In this document: in pieces, positions 52,794 through 61,496 of the stretch | Layout: the number at the start of each line of letters is the position of its first letter | Position numbering within the stretch: the stretch's first letter is position 1 | Assembly (NCBI GenBank): GCA_023421675.1 | Contig: JAEZTC010000002.1 | Location: 62,001-126,000, forward strand | Length of the DNA: 64,000 nt | DNA from: Bacillota bacterium | GTDB taxonomy: Bacteria; Bacillota; Clostridia; Acetivibrionales; JANLFN01 | Direction: 5' to 3' | Program-made: the position numbers and the translations under genes | Notes under the pieces: model-generated | The model's input: the letters and a program-made list of their open reading frames with translations, nothing else | Told to the model about the DNA's origin: nothing | Database searches by the model: none

Positions 52794-53840
52794 ATGAAAA
52801 AAAATTGTACAAAAAGTGAATCAACAGGGCGCAATTACATTGAGGATAATCGGGTAGATACTAATGCTTCACCTTCTGCTTATGGTTGGTGTTTCCAAGT
52901 TGGTGCAGGCATTAAACTTATGCTTGATAATGTAAAAGAATTCATTTCTATGAAGTTGGAAGGCTCCTCAGATGATATTGAGATTTCGCTAAATTCAGGG
53001 AAAATTTATGCACAAGCGAAATCAGTAACTCAAATTGGCGACCAAAGAAGTGCTTCGACAAATCTAAATAATGCGTTACACCTGCTGTCGCAAGATGTGA
53101 AAAATGGTGACGCAATAAAACTAGTTTATATAACTAATATTGCGAATCCTTTGACGAGCAGTATGCCGTCAGCTTTTCAATATGGAAGTAGTTATGATTT
53201 TTCAGTACTTCCATTAGATGCTCAGGAAAAAATCGCCGATAAAGTTGAGAATAAATTCCCTACTGAGAAGTTTCAACTTCATATACTTAACTTCTTTGGA
53301 GAAGGCGATAATAAGTTTTCAAGCATAAAAGAAAAAATATCTGAGTTTTTGCGCGAGGCAATTGATGATCCTTCGTATAATAAACAACTGTTAAATAACT
53401 GGTTTGAAACTTTTATGGTAAATGCATCTGATAAACCTGATAATCTGAAAAAGCTTGAATTAACGAAAAAGCAAGTGATATTTCCGGTAATTATTCTTGT
53501 TATTGACCCTCCAATTAGTGAAACAGACTTCACTAAAGTATGTGAACATGATAATTATGGGGAAATCATACAAGAATTTCGCAAAACAATAAACAGAAAT
53601 GCAAGTGATTATGAATTTATTTCAGAAGTGGTTGGAGATTATCTCACTAAACGAAACATGCTTTCTGATAAGTCAAACTTTAAATATACCTATGTTAAAA
53701 ATGAATGGAATAATTATGAAAACCAATTTCTTTTCATATTAGATCAAGAAAAACGTGAAGCATTGATAAAAATGCTGCTCTTAACTGTAATAACACAACG
53801 TAGCAAAATCAATAGCATAAAGGAGGCTGCAAGCTTATGA
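52794..53840 (+). CDS. Putative Cap4/DUF4297-like nuclease, first gene of the cassette
   Basis: A 348-residue protein. Its N-terminal about 120 residues match the pattern of Cap4/DUF4297-type restriction-like nucleases. There is an aromatic YGWCFQVGAGI helix (30-40), E56, then D60-D61-I-E63, and Q74-A-K76 in KIYAQAKSV. That gives a possible E...D...QxK active site. The rest (about 130-348) is helical and unrecognised; it may bind the partner ATPase. ATG 52794 follows AGGGGG with 7-base spacing. The stop overlaps the next gene by 4 bases (ATGA), so the two are coupled. No exact system name can be assigned without searches. Confidence 0.72.
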   Translation: MKKNCTKSESTGRNYIEDNRVDTNASPSAYGWCFQVGAGIKLMLDNVKEFISMKLEGSSDDIEISLNSGKIYAQAKSVTQIGDQRSASTNLNNALHLLSQDVKNGDAIKLVYITNIANPLTSSMPSAFQYGSSYDFSVLPLDAQEKIADKVENKFPTEKFQLHILNFFGEGDNKFSSIKEKISEFLREAIDDPSYNKQLLNNWFETFMVNASDKPDNLKKLELTKKQVIFPVIILVIDPPISETDFTKVCEHDNYGEIIQEFRKTINRNASDYEFISEVVGDYLTKRNMLSDKSNFKYTYVKNEWNNYENQFLFILDQEKREALIKMLLLTVITQRSKINSIKEAASL

Positions 53841-55303
53841 AAATTGTTAAATTTAGCCTGCAACATAAAAATGCTTTTATTGAAAAGAAATTAAACTTTG
53901 ATTATAGTACGAATATATTGTATAGTGATAAAAACTCTACAGGTAAAACTACACTAATGAGAGCAGTTCTGTTTGCTCTTGGTTTTTCTGTTCCAAATAC
54001 TGAATTAGTCCGTTTTGAAGACTATGAATTTAAGGCCGAGTTAGTTCATAATCACAATGTATATTTTATTGAAAGAAAAACAAGTTTATTAATTATAAAT
54101 GGACAGACGTTTGATTTGCCTGTAGAACAAAGAGCTGCACACACTTTTTTGTTTGGAAGTAGTAATGCGGAGATATTGTCTAATTTTTTGGGTACAATTT
54201 ATTTTGATCAGGAGAAAGGTTGGACGTTACTAAACAGAGGAACAATAATTGGTATAAATCGATTCAACGTGGAAAGTTTTTTCCGTGGATTAAAAGAAGA
54301 TGAAAGCGATGAAAGCTATCAGATTGTAGAGAAAATAAGTGCGCTAAACAAAAAAATAGCTCAGTATCAACTTATGTTGAATGTTGCCGAATACCAAGCA
54401 TCATTAAGCCAAGACGTTGAACATAAACTTGATTTTCAGACCTATCAACAAAACCTAGATTCGTCATTAATGGAAAAAAGATTACAGTTACAACGAGTTA
54501 ATGAAGAGATATCAAGATTAAATGATGTAATGAAAAATAATAAAAATTTTTCTGCTTACATTGAAATGAAAAAAATCTATGTAAAAGATCCTAATGGAGG
54601 AGCTCCGATTAGGGTTACAAAAGATACTCTTTTTGAATACGATTCGATTGAAGATGTAAATGTCGCTCGTAAAAGTATGCTATTATCTGAAAGAAATACA
54701 ATTAAACGGCAAATGGCTGCACTTGAAGCATCACAAGAAAAACAAATAACTTTATTAAATTTACCGACAGCTGATGAAGAAATTACAAGCCGTTTAGCAA
54801 GTATTAAAGGTATTAGTGCAATTGAAGTAAACTCTATGTTAAGTAAATTTCGTAAAGAAAAACATAATTTGTCTGAAGAACTGAAAAATCGTACAAAGAC
54901 TAATAATACTTGGATAACGGATGCATATAAAATAATTTCTGATTATGCAAATGAACTGAATATCCCTTTTGATTATAAAATTGACATCTTTACAAGCAAT
55001 CTTAAGTCAAAATCGGGAGCAATTCTACATAAAATGGTGTTTGTTTATAAACTGGCTTATATTAAGTTACTAAGCAAAAAGCTAGGGTATCCTGTGCCTA
55101 TATTCTGTGATTCTCCTAGTGGACGAGAAGTAAAAATGGAGACCGTAAGTGAAATGCTTAAACTGCTGAAACGTGATTTTTCAGATCATCAGATATTCAT
55201 TGCATCAATATATAAGTATTGGGAAATTTTTAAGGAAGCCAATATTATTGAGATGGATGGAACAGTTTTCGATGAACCTACGATTCTAGATTCCTCCCAT
55301 TAA
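53837..55303 (+). CDS. Atypical ABC/SMC-like ATPase, second gene of the cassette
   Basis: A 488-residue P-loop protein with an N-terminal half-ATPase (NILYSDKNSTGKTTLMRAVL, K37). The first Gly of Walker A is replaced by Ser. A Q-loop YFDQEKGWTLLNRG follows at about 122-135, then a coiled-coil middle (about 165-350). The C-terminal half has a helix in the signature position (SKSGAILHKMVFVYKLAY, about 391-408) and a Walker B-like PVPIFCDSPSGREV (D425), where the usual catalytic Glu is Ser. The short coiled coil is reminiscent of LmuB of Lamassu and of ABC-3C ATPases. It probably gates the upstream nuclease. Confidence 0.78.
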   Translation: MKIVKFSLQHKNAFIEKKLNFDYSTNILYSDKNSTGKTTLMRAVLFALGFSVPNTELVRFEDYEFKAELVHNHNVYFIERKTSLLIINGQTFDLPVEQRAAHTFLFGSSNAEILSNFLGTIYFDQEKGWTLLNRGTIIGINRFNVESFFRGLKEDESDESYQIVEKISALNKKIAQYQLMLNVAEYQASLSQDVEHKLDFQTYQQNLDSSLMEKRLQLQRVNEEISRLNDVMKNNKNFSAYIEMKKIYVKDPNGGAPIRVTKDTLFEYDSIEDVNVARKSMLLSERNTIKRQMAALEASQEKQITLLNLPTADEEITSRLASIKGISAIEVNSMLSKFRKEKHNLSEELKNRTKTNNTWITDAYKIISDYANELNIPFDYKIDIFTSNLKSKSGAILHKMVFVYKLAYIKLLSKKLGYPVPIFCDSPSGREVKMETVSEMLKLLKRDFSDHQIFIASIYKYWEIFKEANIIEMDGTVFDEPTILDSSH

Positions 55304-55432
55304 TTTTTATAATTTAAGTTTATAAACATCATACATTAAGTTTGCCAATTATAAATATAATTAATTGTGAATTTTTTCGTTTACCAGAAGCCCTATAGTA
55401 CTTGGTAAAGAATAAAGGGGTGAAGCTAATAG

Positions 55433-57043
55433 ATGAAAGCATTTGAAAATGAATTGAATCTACTTTTACAAGAAGGCAATTTAGGCTACTATAGCCACTG
55501 TGAAATTGAACAGGTAGTTCTATTTTCAAAAACCTCAGCAATAAATTACTATACAAATGTCGACTTTTCATCAACACATAATGCCGTAAAGGAGTTTTCG
55601 TTTCTTACGGATACACCCCTATCTATATCTAAAGAATATAAAATTGCAATAAGTAGATATAGAATTACTATTGAGGAGTTTAAGCGATTATATATTAAAT
55701 CAGCACTAGACGGTATTTGGTCATTTAATGGAAAAAATGTAGTTATTGATGATGCTTTCACTACCGATAAAAAATTTATTCCTGAAAGTGACCCCACTGG
55801 CGGGCAATATAATATTTTTGTTCCATTAGAATTTGGCCTCTATGGGACAAATTTTATGGGAAATTACTATATACAAGAACTTTTTAGCAAGAAAACTCAT
55901 CTAAATACAATACTGCAAGGAGAAATGATAGATAAAATACAATCAATTATGAAAAAATGCGGGCTTAATTACAGACTCGATAAATTGCAAGATAGAATCG
56001 GCAATGTTGTATGCAAGTTTAATATTGAGACATTAAAAGCTATCCCAATATCACTTGGTAAGCGTGGAATAGAGTTTAGCTTTTCACTTAATAACAAAAG
56101 CATGGCTCATAAATATTGTCTGCATCTATTTCAGGAACATGATGGAATAATATATAAAAATGAAATCTTTGATTATTTCGACTGCTCAACAGTTAGTGTG
56201 GATCCTAACCAGTGTAATACAACAATTTCGGTTATTGATGTTTCAACTGGGCTAACACTATTTTGCGGAAGATTTAATTATACAATTTATAGTAACTATT
56301 ATTCGCAGATAACACCTCCAACAATTGTAGTACAACTTCCTAGTCAGAGGACATTGCATTTTGATGACCATGATGAAGTAGTTCAATTACCAAATGTTCA
56401 TATGATGGGAACAGTATATGCGTTTTGCGAAATGGAAATGTCATCACAGCGCAAGCTAAAACTTGATGACGAATGGTTTTGCAAGCAAGGTTATTTAAAA
56501 GCGTATACTTTAAATGAACATGAAAGTGCGATAAAAAATCTTGTGAGTATAATCAATAGTAATTTGATCTGGGACTTAGAGGAATTATGGATTATTGACC
56601 CATATCTTTCCGCCGACGACCTTATTTCAACGGCGTTAAGGTGTGAAAAAAAGGGAATAGTTGTAAAGGCTTTAAGTGCTTATTCTACAATTCATAGTAA
56701 TAAAGATACAAAAGCATCCATGGAAGCTAGAGATTTTCAAGTGTTTAAAAAAATACAACATGATAAATTGCATACAGTTTTGGGTAATGAAACTGATATT
56801 AAACTTGAATATCGTACTGTTCGCAATGGTTATGGAGTACCATTTCATGACAGATATGTTATGTTAAAGTATGCTCTTAATAAAGATCGTGTTTGGTCTT
56901 TAGGGGCCTCAATTAATTCAATTGGAAAATGTCATTCAATAATACAGATTGTGGAGGCACCTGATGCTTTATTATCTCTATTTGATAAACTCTGGATTCA
57001 AACAGAAAGTGATGAGTGTTTACTATTTAGTAATATAAGGTAA
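55433..57043 (+). CDS. PLD-like C-terminal domain protein, third gene of the cassette
   Basis: A 536-residue protein. The N-terminal about 370 residues are unrecognised, with a beta-rich appearance. The C-terminal about 160 residues look like a phospholipase D-type module: ELWIIDPYLSADDLISTALR (IIDPY at 387-391) and FHDRYVML (H472, R474) followed by RVWSLGASINSIGK. This is a single, variant HxK-like motif (H-D-R), seen in several prokaryotic defence-associated PLD-like proteins. ATG 55433 follows GGGGTGA. A 129-base AT-rich gap separates it from the ATPase gene, with no terminator seen, so it probably belongs to the same operon. Confidence 0.7.
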   Translation: MKAFENELNLLLQEGNLGYYSHCEIEQVVLFSKTSAINYYTNVDFSSTHNAVKEFSFLTDTPLSISKEYKIAISRYRITIEEFKRLYIKSALDGIWSFNGKNVVIDDAFTTDKKFIPESDPTGGQYNIFVPLEFGLYGTNFMGNYYIQELFSKKTHLNTILQGEMIDKIQSIMKKCGLNYRLDKLQDRIGNVVCKFNIETLKAIPISLGKRGIEFSFSLNNKSMAHKYCLHLFQEHDGIIYKNEIFDYFDCSTVSVDPNQCNTTISVIDVSTGLTLFCGRFNYTIYSNYYSQITPPTIVVQLPSQRTLHFDDHDEVVQLPNVHMMGTVYAFCEMEMSSQRKLKLDDEWFCKQGYLKAYTLNEHESAIKNLVSIINSNLIWDLEELWIIDPYLSADDLISTALRCEKKGIVVKALSAYSTIHSNKDTKASMEARDFQVFKKIQHDKLHTVLGNETDIKLEYRTVRNGYGVPFHDRYVMLKYALNKDRVWSLGASINSIGKCHSIIQIVEAPDALLSLFDKLWIQTESDECLLFSNIR

Positions 57044-57364
57044 AAAAACAATAATACATGAGGTTTCTAATGAAAAAGCAAAGTGTTCTATAAAATACAA
57101 TATATCACACCAGACTGGTTTTTACACTGAATTTATCATCGTGATGGTGTTTTTCAATTCTCACAGATGCGTTGGTATTGGAACTGTACTGGTTAAGCAA
57201 CAGCTTTAAAATCAGAAAGTATCGTATCTATATTTTATGAAGAATGATATAGGTATTCTTCAACCCAATATTCCTTCAAAATAGAAGAAGTATATTAAAT
57301 CTTTTCTTTTTTAAATTCACCATTTTGGAGTATAATAAATAAAGATTCATATAGGAGGTTAATT
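57044..57364. other. Gene-free right flank of the accessory insertion
   Basis: A 321-base AT-rich stretch with only short broken frames. I see no transposase end, tRNA or attachment repeat. Near its right end TATAAT at 57331-57336 is a plausible -10 for cdd, and AGGAGG lies at 57353-57358. Confidence 0.5.
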
Positions 57365-57748
57365 ATGGATTATACTAATCTTGTGAAAGAAGCCTTCAAT
57401 GCAATGGAGCACTCATATTCACCCTATTCGAAATTCAGGGTTGGTGCTGCACTCCTCACCGACGATGGAAACATATATACTGGTGCAAATATAGAGAATT
57501 CCTCCTTTGGAGCTACTATTTGCGCTGAAAGGACTGCTGTAGTTAAAGCGGCTTTTGAAGGACAAAGGGTTATAAAAGCAATTGCAATAGCCAGCGACAG
57601 CGAAGATTACATATATCCCTGCGGTATTTGCAGACAGGTGCTCACCGAATTCGGAAGCGACGATATGCTTGTTATATGCTCGAATAAAGCCGGAGAATAC
57701 AGGATACATACACTTGGAGAAATACTGCCTCATGCTTTCAGAGGCTGA
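57365..57748 (+). CDS. cdd: Cytidine deaminase
   Basis: A 127-residue zinc enzyme of pyrimidine salvage. C53-A-E55 (GATICAERTAVVKAAF) and C86/C89 (YPCGICRQVLTEF) supply the zinc ligands and catalytic Glu. The N-terminal MEHSYSPYSKFRVGAALL is standard. Length fits the homotetrameric class. It lies upstream of era, its usual neighbour. Confidence 0.96.
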   Translation: MDYTNLVKEAFNAMEHSYSPYSKFRVGAALLTDDGNIYTGANIENSSFGATICAERTAVVKAAFEGQRVIKAIAIASDSEDYIYPCGICRQVLTEFGSDDMLVICSNKAGEYRIHTLGEILPHAFRG

Positions 57749-57787
57749 TAATAAATAATAAATGCAGGTAATACGGAGGACTAATTG

Positions 57788-58678
57788 ATGTTTAAATCAG
57801 GTTTCGTTACTATAATAGGCAGGCCAAATGTAGGCAAATCAACACTTTTGAACAGGCTTGCAGGTGAAAAGATTGCAATTGTTTCGGACAAGCCGCAAAC
57901 AACAAGAAATACAATTAAAACAGTCATTACACGCAGTGACTGCCAGATGATATTTATTGATACGCCTGGTATTCATAAACCTCAAACCAAGCTCGGTGAA
58001 TATATGGTCAATGTTGCAGAAAGCTCCATATCAGAAGTTGATGCTGTGCTTTTGCTGGTAGATGCAACAGATGCAAAGCCTGGGGCAGGGGATTTGTACA
58101 TTGTTGAACAGCTTGAAAAGCTTAAAAATCCGGTTTTTCTTGTAATAAATAAAATTGATCGCGTAAAAAAGGAACAGATACTACAAATAATAAATAATTA
58201 CAAGGAACTTGCCCAATTCACTGCTATTGTTCCTATATCTGCCTACAATGGTGATGGTGTTGATATTTTATTAAAAGAGATTACTGACAAACTTCCGGAA
58301 GGTCCTAAATATTTTCCGGATGATATGCTTACAGACCAGCCTGAAAAAGATATTGCAGCGGAGATGATAAGAGAAAAAATTCTCAAGCTTCTCAGTGAAG
58401 AGGTTCCTCATGGTGTCGGAGTAGAGGTTATATCCTTTAAGGAACGAAAGGATAAGGACATTCTTGATATTCAGGCTAACATTTACTGTGAAAAGGATTC
58501 CCATAAGGGCATTATAATAGGCAAGCAGGGTGCTATGCTTAAGAAAATCGGAAGCGCATCCCGCTATGAAATGGAAAAAATATTCGGCATGAAAGTATTT
58601 CTTCAAATGTGGGTTAAAGTTAAATCTGACTGGAGAAATGACGCTGCAATGCTTAAAAATCTTGGTTACAGAAAATAA
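57788..58678 (+). CDS. era: GTPase Era
   Basis: A 296-residue ribosome assembly GTPase. G1 is GRPNVGKSTLLNRLAG, G3 is DTPGIHKP and G4 is NKID. The C-terminal KH domain contains GIIIGKQGAMLKKIGSASR. ATG 57788 is preferred to TTG 57785; CGGAGGAC precedes it. Binds 16S rRNA near its 3' end, fitting the ybeY-era-recO neighbourhood. Confidence 0.96.
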   Translation: MFKSGFVTIIGRPNVGKSTLLNRLAGEKIAIVSDKPQTTRNTIKTVITRSDCQMIFIDTPGIHKPQTKLGEYMVNVAESSISEVDAVLLLVDATDAKPGAGDLYIVEQLEKLKNPVFLVINKIDRVKKEQILQIINNYKELAQFTAIVPISAYNGDGVDILLKEITDKLPEGPKYFPDDMLTDQPEKDIAAEMIREKILKLLSEEVPHGVGVEVISFKERKDKDILDIQANIYCEKDSHKGIIIGKQGAMLKKIGSASRYEMEKIFGMKVFLQMWVKVKSDWRNDAAMLKNLGYRK

Positions 58679-58809
58679 AAAAGCATTCCCCTTTTAAAAT
58701 TTACAAGTATACAAACTGTTTTTTAGCGAAATATAACTATATAAGCTATTGATTATTTTGAGTAATAAAAAACACGTCTGTATACAGATAACAAGGGGGA
58801 TTGAGCAGG

Positions 58810-58950
58810 ATGTTAAAAGAATTCGCATGGAAAACCTTCGAAAAAACAGGCAGCATAAGCTCATATTTATTTTATAAAGAAATGGCTTCAGAGGAAAGTA
58901 AGGAAAAGGTACGTGAAATTACAGAGGAAGAGGTTGCAATAAGTAAGTAA
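58810..58950 (+). CDS. yqzL: YqzL family small protein
   Basis: A 46-residue protein, MLKEFAWKTFEKTGSISSYL followed by a Glu/Lys-rich tail. The N-terminus and the location exactly between era and recO match YqzL of Bacillus, a conserved small protein of unknown function. GGGGG at 58795-58799 serves as the ribosome site. The 130-base gap after era contains no other feature. Confidence 0.85.
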   Translation: MLKEFAWKTFEKTGSISSYLFYKEMASEESKEKVREITEEEVAISK

Positions 58951-58964
58951 CCCTGGGTAAAATC

Positions 58965-59711
58965 ATGAGCTATATCAAGTCAAAAGGGATAGTCATAAGA
59001 GAGGTCAACACTGGAGAAGCGGATAAAATAGTTACTATTTTTTCTAAATCCTCCGGGAAGCTTACGGGTTTTGCAAAAAGTGCAAAAAGGCCCAAGGGTA
59101 AACTATCTGCCGGTACACAGTTTCTTTGCTACAGCGACTTTGTACTCTATAAGGGCAAGGAAATGTTCAATGTTTACAGCAGTGATGTAATAGAACCGTT
59201 TTATGAAATAAGAAATGATGTTATAAAGTTAACTTACGCAGCACATTATGTGGATATAATAAATGATGTAGTTCAGGAAAACCAGCCTGCTTCAAGAGTT
59301 CTGCAGCTGTTTCTGAATGTATTGCATTTTTTATCTAAAGGCAGGGACATAGAGCTCCTTACCTGTATATTTGAACTAAGGGTACTGTCTATTATAGGAT
59401 ATGCTCCTTATGACAGAAGCTGTATTGAATGCAGCAGGGAGGATGACAGTGATTATTATTTCAGCTTTAAGCGCTGCGGTATATTATGCAGTAAATGCAT
59501 GCTGAAGGAAGAAGCTTGTATAAGGCTTATGCCAGGAACTTTAAAGACTTTAAGACATATTATTCATGCACCGCTTGACAGCCTTTTCAATTTTTCTGTT
59601 TCTCCAGAAGTGCTTTTGGAACTTCGAAAAATAAGCACCAGGTATCTAAAGGATAGGCTTGAAAAAGAATATACAAAGCTTAATTTTCTTAAAGAACTGG
59701 ATATAGGTTAA
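58965..59711 (+). CDS. recO: DNA repair protein RecO
   Basis: A 248-residue recombination mediator. It has an N-terminal OB-fold (GIVIREVNTGEADKIVTIFS, KLTGFAKSAKRPKGKLSAG) and a C-terminal helical domain with a zinc site (C-I-E-C and C-S-K-C around YYFSFKRCGILCSKC). It acts with RecF/RecR to load RecA. It follows yqzL by 14 bases and ends the conserved block. Confidence 0.95.
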   Translation: MSYIKSKGIVIREVNTGEADKIVTIFSKSSGKLTGFAKSAKRPKGKLSAGTQFLCYSDFVLYKGKEMFNVYSSDVIEPFYEIRNDVIKLTYAAHYVDIINDVVQENQPASRVLQLFLNVLHFLSKGRDIELLTCIFELRVLSIIGYAPYDRSCIECSREDDSDYYFSFKRCGILCSKCMLKEEACIRLMPGTLKTLRHIIHAPLDSLFNFSVSPEVLLELRKISTRYLKDRLEKEYTKLNFLKELDIG

Positions 59712-59735
59712 AGGACGCGTTTACGTCCTTTTTTT
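59711..59735 (+). terminator. Terminator after recO
   Basis: AAGGACG (59711-59717) and CGTCCTT (59724-59730) followed by a run of seven T. Confidence 0.9.
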
Positions 59736-59751
59736 GTGTGACTAATGAATG

Positions 59752-59780
59752 TTGCCTGAACATATTTAAACTGGTAGAAT
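59752..59780 (+). promoter_or_regulatory. Promoter of the HAD phosphatase gene
   Basis: TTGCCT (59752-59757), 17-base spacer, TAGAAT (59775-59780) preceded by TGG, an extended -10. Confidence 0.7.
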
Positions 59781-59811
59781 AAAATAAATCAATTTTGTGT
59801 AGGAAATCGAT

Positions 59812-60459
59812 ATGAAATATAAATACATAATATGGGATTGGAACGGAACCCTCCTTAATGATGTGGAACAATGCATAAACATTATGAATTGCCTGCTGGA
59901 GCAGAGAACGCTTCCCTGCATTACAAAACAGCAGTATCTTGAGATATTTGATTTTCCGGTTATAAATTACTATATTAAACTAGGTTTTGATTTCTCTAAT
60001 GAACCTTTTGAGAGAGTATCCGAACAGTACATTTCCCGATATAAACAAGATGTGCTGACAGCTTCTCTTAGTTCAGGTGTAATAGAAATACTTAAATATT
60101 TCAAACAGCTTAAAATACCGCAAATAATTCTATCTGCCTCACAAATCAATGAACTTGAAAGACAGGTAGAATATTTCGGCGTAAGAGAGTATTTTAAAGA
60201 GTTGATAGGCTTGGACAACATACATGCACATGGGAAAATTGATGCTGCAAAAGGTTGGATTGATAGAAAGAGCATAAATCCGGGTGAAATGTTGCTTATA
60301 GGTGATACTGCTCATGATTATGAGGTTGCAAAAAGTATCGGATGCAAGTGTATTCTAGTATCAGGGGGGCATTACTGCTCAAACCGCATTAATTGTCTTG
60401 GTGTACCTGTAATCGATAGCCTTGGTGAGCTTCCAGCGTTATTAAACAGAAATATTTAG
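59812..60459 (+). CDS. HAD-family phosphatase (phosphoglycolate phosphatase-like)
   Basis: A 215-residue HAD hydrolase. Motif I is IIWDWNGTLLNDV, with nucleophile D9 and N11 in the position of the usual second Asp, a known DWNGT subgroup. A helical cap follows, motif II is around QIILSASQ, and motif III/IV is MLLIGDTAHDYEVAKSIGCK. Substrate unknown. The ribosome site is modest (TAGGAAA). The DUF2161 gene follows 44 bases later and may be co-transcribed. Confidence 0.86.
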   Translation: MKYKYIIWDWNGTLLNDVEQCINIMNCLLEQRTLPCITKQQYLEIFDFPVINYYIKLGFDFSNEPFERVSEQYISRYKQDVLTASLSSGVIEILKYFKQLKIPQIILSASQINELERQVEYFGVREYFKELIGLDNIHAHGKIDAAKGWIDRKSINPGEMLLIGDTAHDYEVAKSIGCKCILVSGGHYCSNRINCLGVPVIDSLGELPALLNRNI

Positions 60460-60503
60460 TTTCATTGGATTTGGGCTTGTAACTGAGTAATTGGAGGATA
60501 AAC

Positions 60504-61241
60504 GTGAAAAGTTCGGTAAAAATTCTTGAAGAGGATATGTATGGTCCCATAAGAGATTTTTTTATGCAATGCGGATATCAGGTAAACAGCGAAGTCAATC
60601 ACTGTGATGTAACTGCTGTAAAAGATGACCGGCTTATAATTGTTGAAATGAAAACACATCTGAACCTGGATGTAATTATTCAGGCTGTAAAAAGACAAAG
60701 ATTAACCGACATGGTTTATGTTGCAGTTCCCAAGCCCGGAAAAGAGCTTTTTACAAATAAGTGGAAGGATATATTTTATCTGCTGAGAAGGCTTGAACTT
60801 GGTCTTATGCTTGTTACGGTTAAAACAGGTATGCCGAGGGTGGATATTGTTATTGAGCCGACTGCCTTTGACAGGGAAAAAAGCAAAAAAATTTCTAGTA
60901 AGAAAAAGGCAGGACTAATCAAGGAAATATCAAGCAGACACGGTGATTTTAACAAGGGTGGAAGTACCCGTAAAAAGTTGGTTACAGCATACAAGGAAAA
61001 AGCAATTCATATTGCATGTCTTCTCGAAATCAATGGTCCTCTTAAGCCTAAACAGCTAAGGGCAATGGGGACAGATGCAAAAAAAACCACTAGTATTGTT
61101 TATGATAATCATTACGGTTGGTTTGAACGAAATGAGGATGGAACCTATTATATTAATGATAAGGCAGCACAGGAGATACATGAATATTCTGAGTTGTATC
61201 ATTATTATAGGGAGAACTCTTCACCGCCCCACCTTGAATAA
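60504..61241 (+). CDS. DUF2161 putative PD-(D/E)xK nuclease
   Basis: A 245-residue protein. Its N-terminal domain has EDMYGPIRDFFMQCGYQVNS, then CDVTAVKDDRLIIVEMKTHL (D...E-x-K), NLDVIIQAVKRQRLTDMVYV and AVPKP. This matches the DUF2161 family, classed as PD-(D/E)xK-like nucleases. The C-terminal part has a winged-helix look (LLEINGPLKPKQLRAMGTDA, then YGWFERNEDGTYYI). GTG 60504 follows TGGAGGAT. The function is unknown; its role could be DNA repair or restriction-like. Confidence 0.85.
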   Translation: MKSSVKILEEDMYGPIRDFFMQCGYQVNSEVNHCDVTAVKDDRLIIVEMKTHLNLDVIIQAVKRQRLTDMVYVAVPKPGKELFTNKWKDIFYLLRRLELGLMLVTVKTGMPRVDIVIEPTAFDREKSKKISSKKKAGLIKEISSRHGDFNKGGSTRKKLVTAYKEKAIHIACLLEINGPLKPKQLRAMGTDAKKTTSIVYDNHYGWFERNEDGTYYINDKAAQEIHEYSELYHYYRENSSPPHLE

Positions 61242-61496
61242 ACATTTTTTTCAATTTGAGAACCCCACTGTTATGTAAATATATTCAATGTTATATCATA
61301 TAAATGTATACGAAATGCCATTTTTTTAAGAATTATATTAAATAGGTGTAAAATCTTGCAGGAAAAATTCACTTTACATCGAATTTTTAAATATAAGATG
61401 TTTTAAAAACTTGCTTTGGAGGTATTAAAAATAGTAATAAAACAGTTGATTGCATGTCTGTATTTTACAAATGTTTAAAAACAGGGAGAGTGTCAT

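Noticed and set aside
57044..57364. Transposase or recombinase remnant to the right of the defence-like cassette
   Set aside because: All frames are short and broken, and no fragment could be matched to a known family by eye.
61242..61496. SigD-dependent promoter or c-di-GMP riboswitch upstream of the chemoreceptor
   Set aside because: No convincing SigD -35/-10 pair and no GEMM-type core sequence could be found in the gap.
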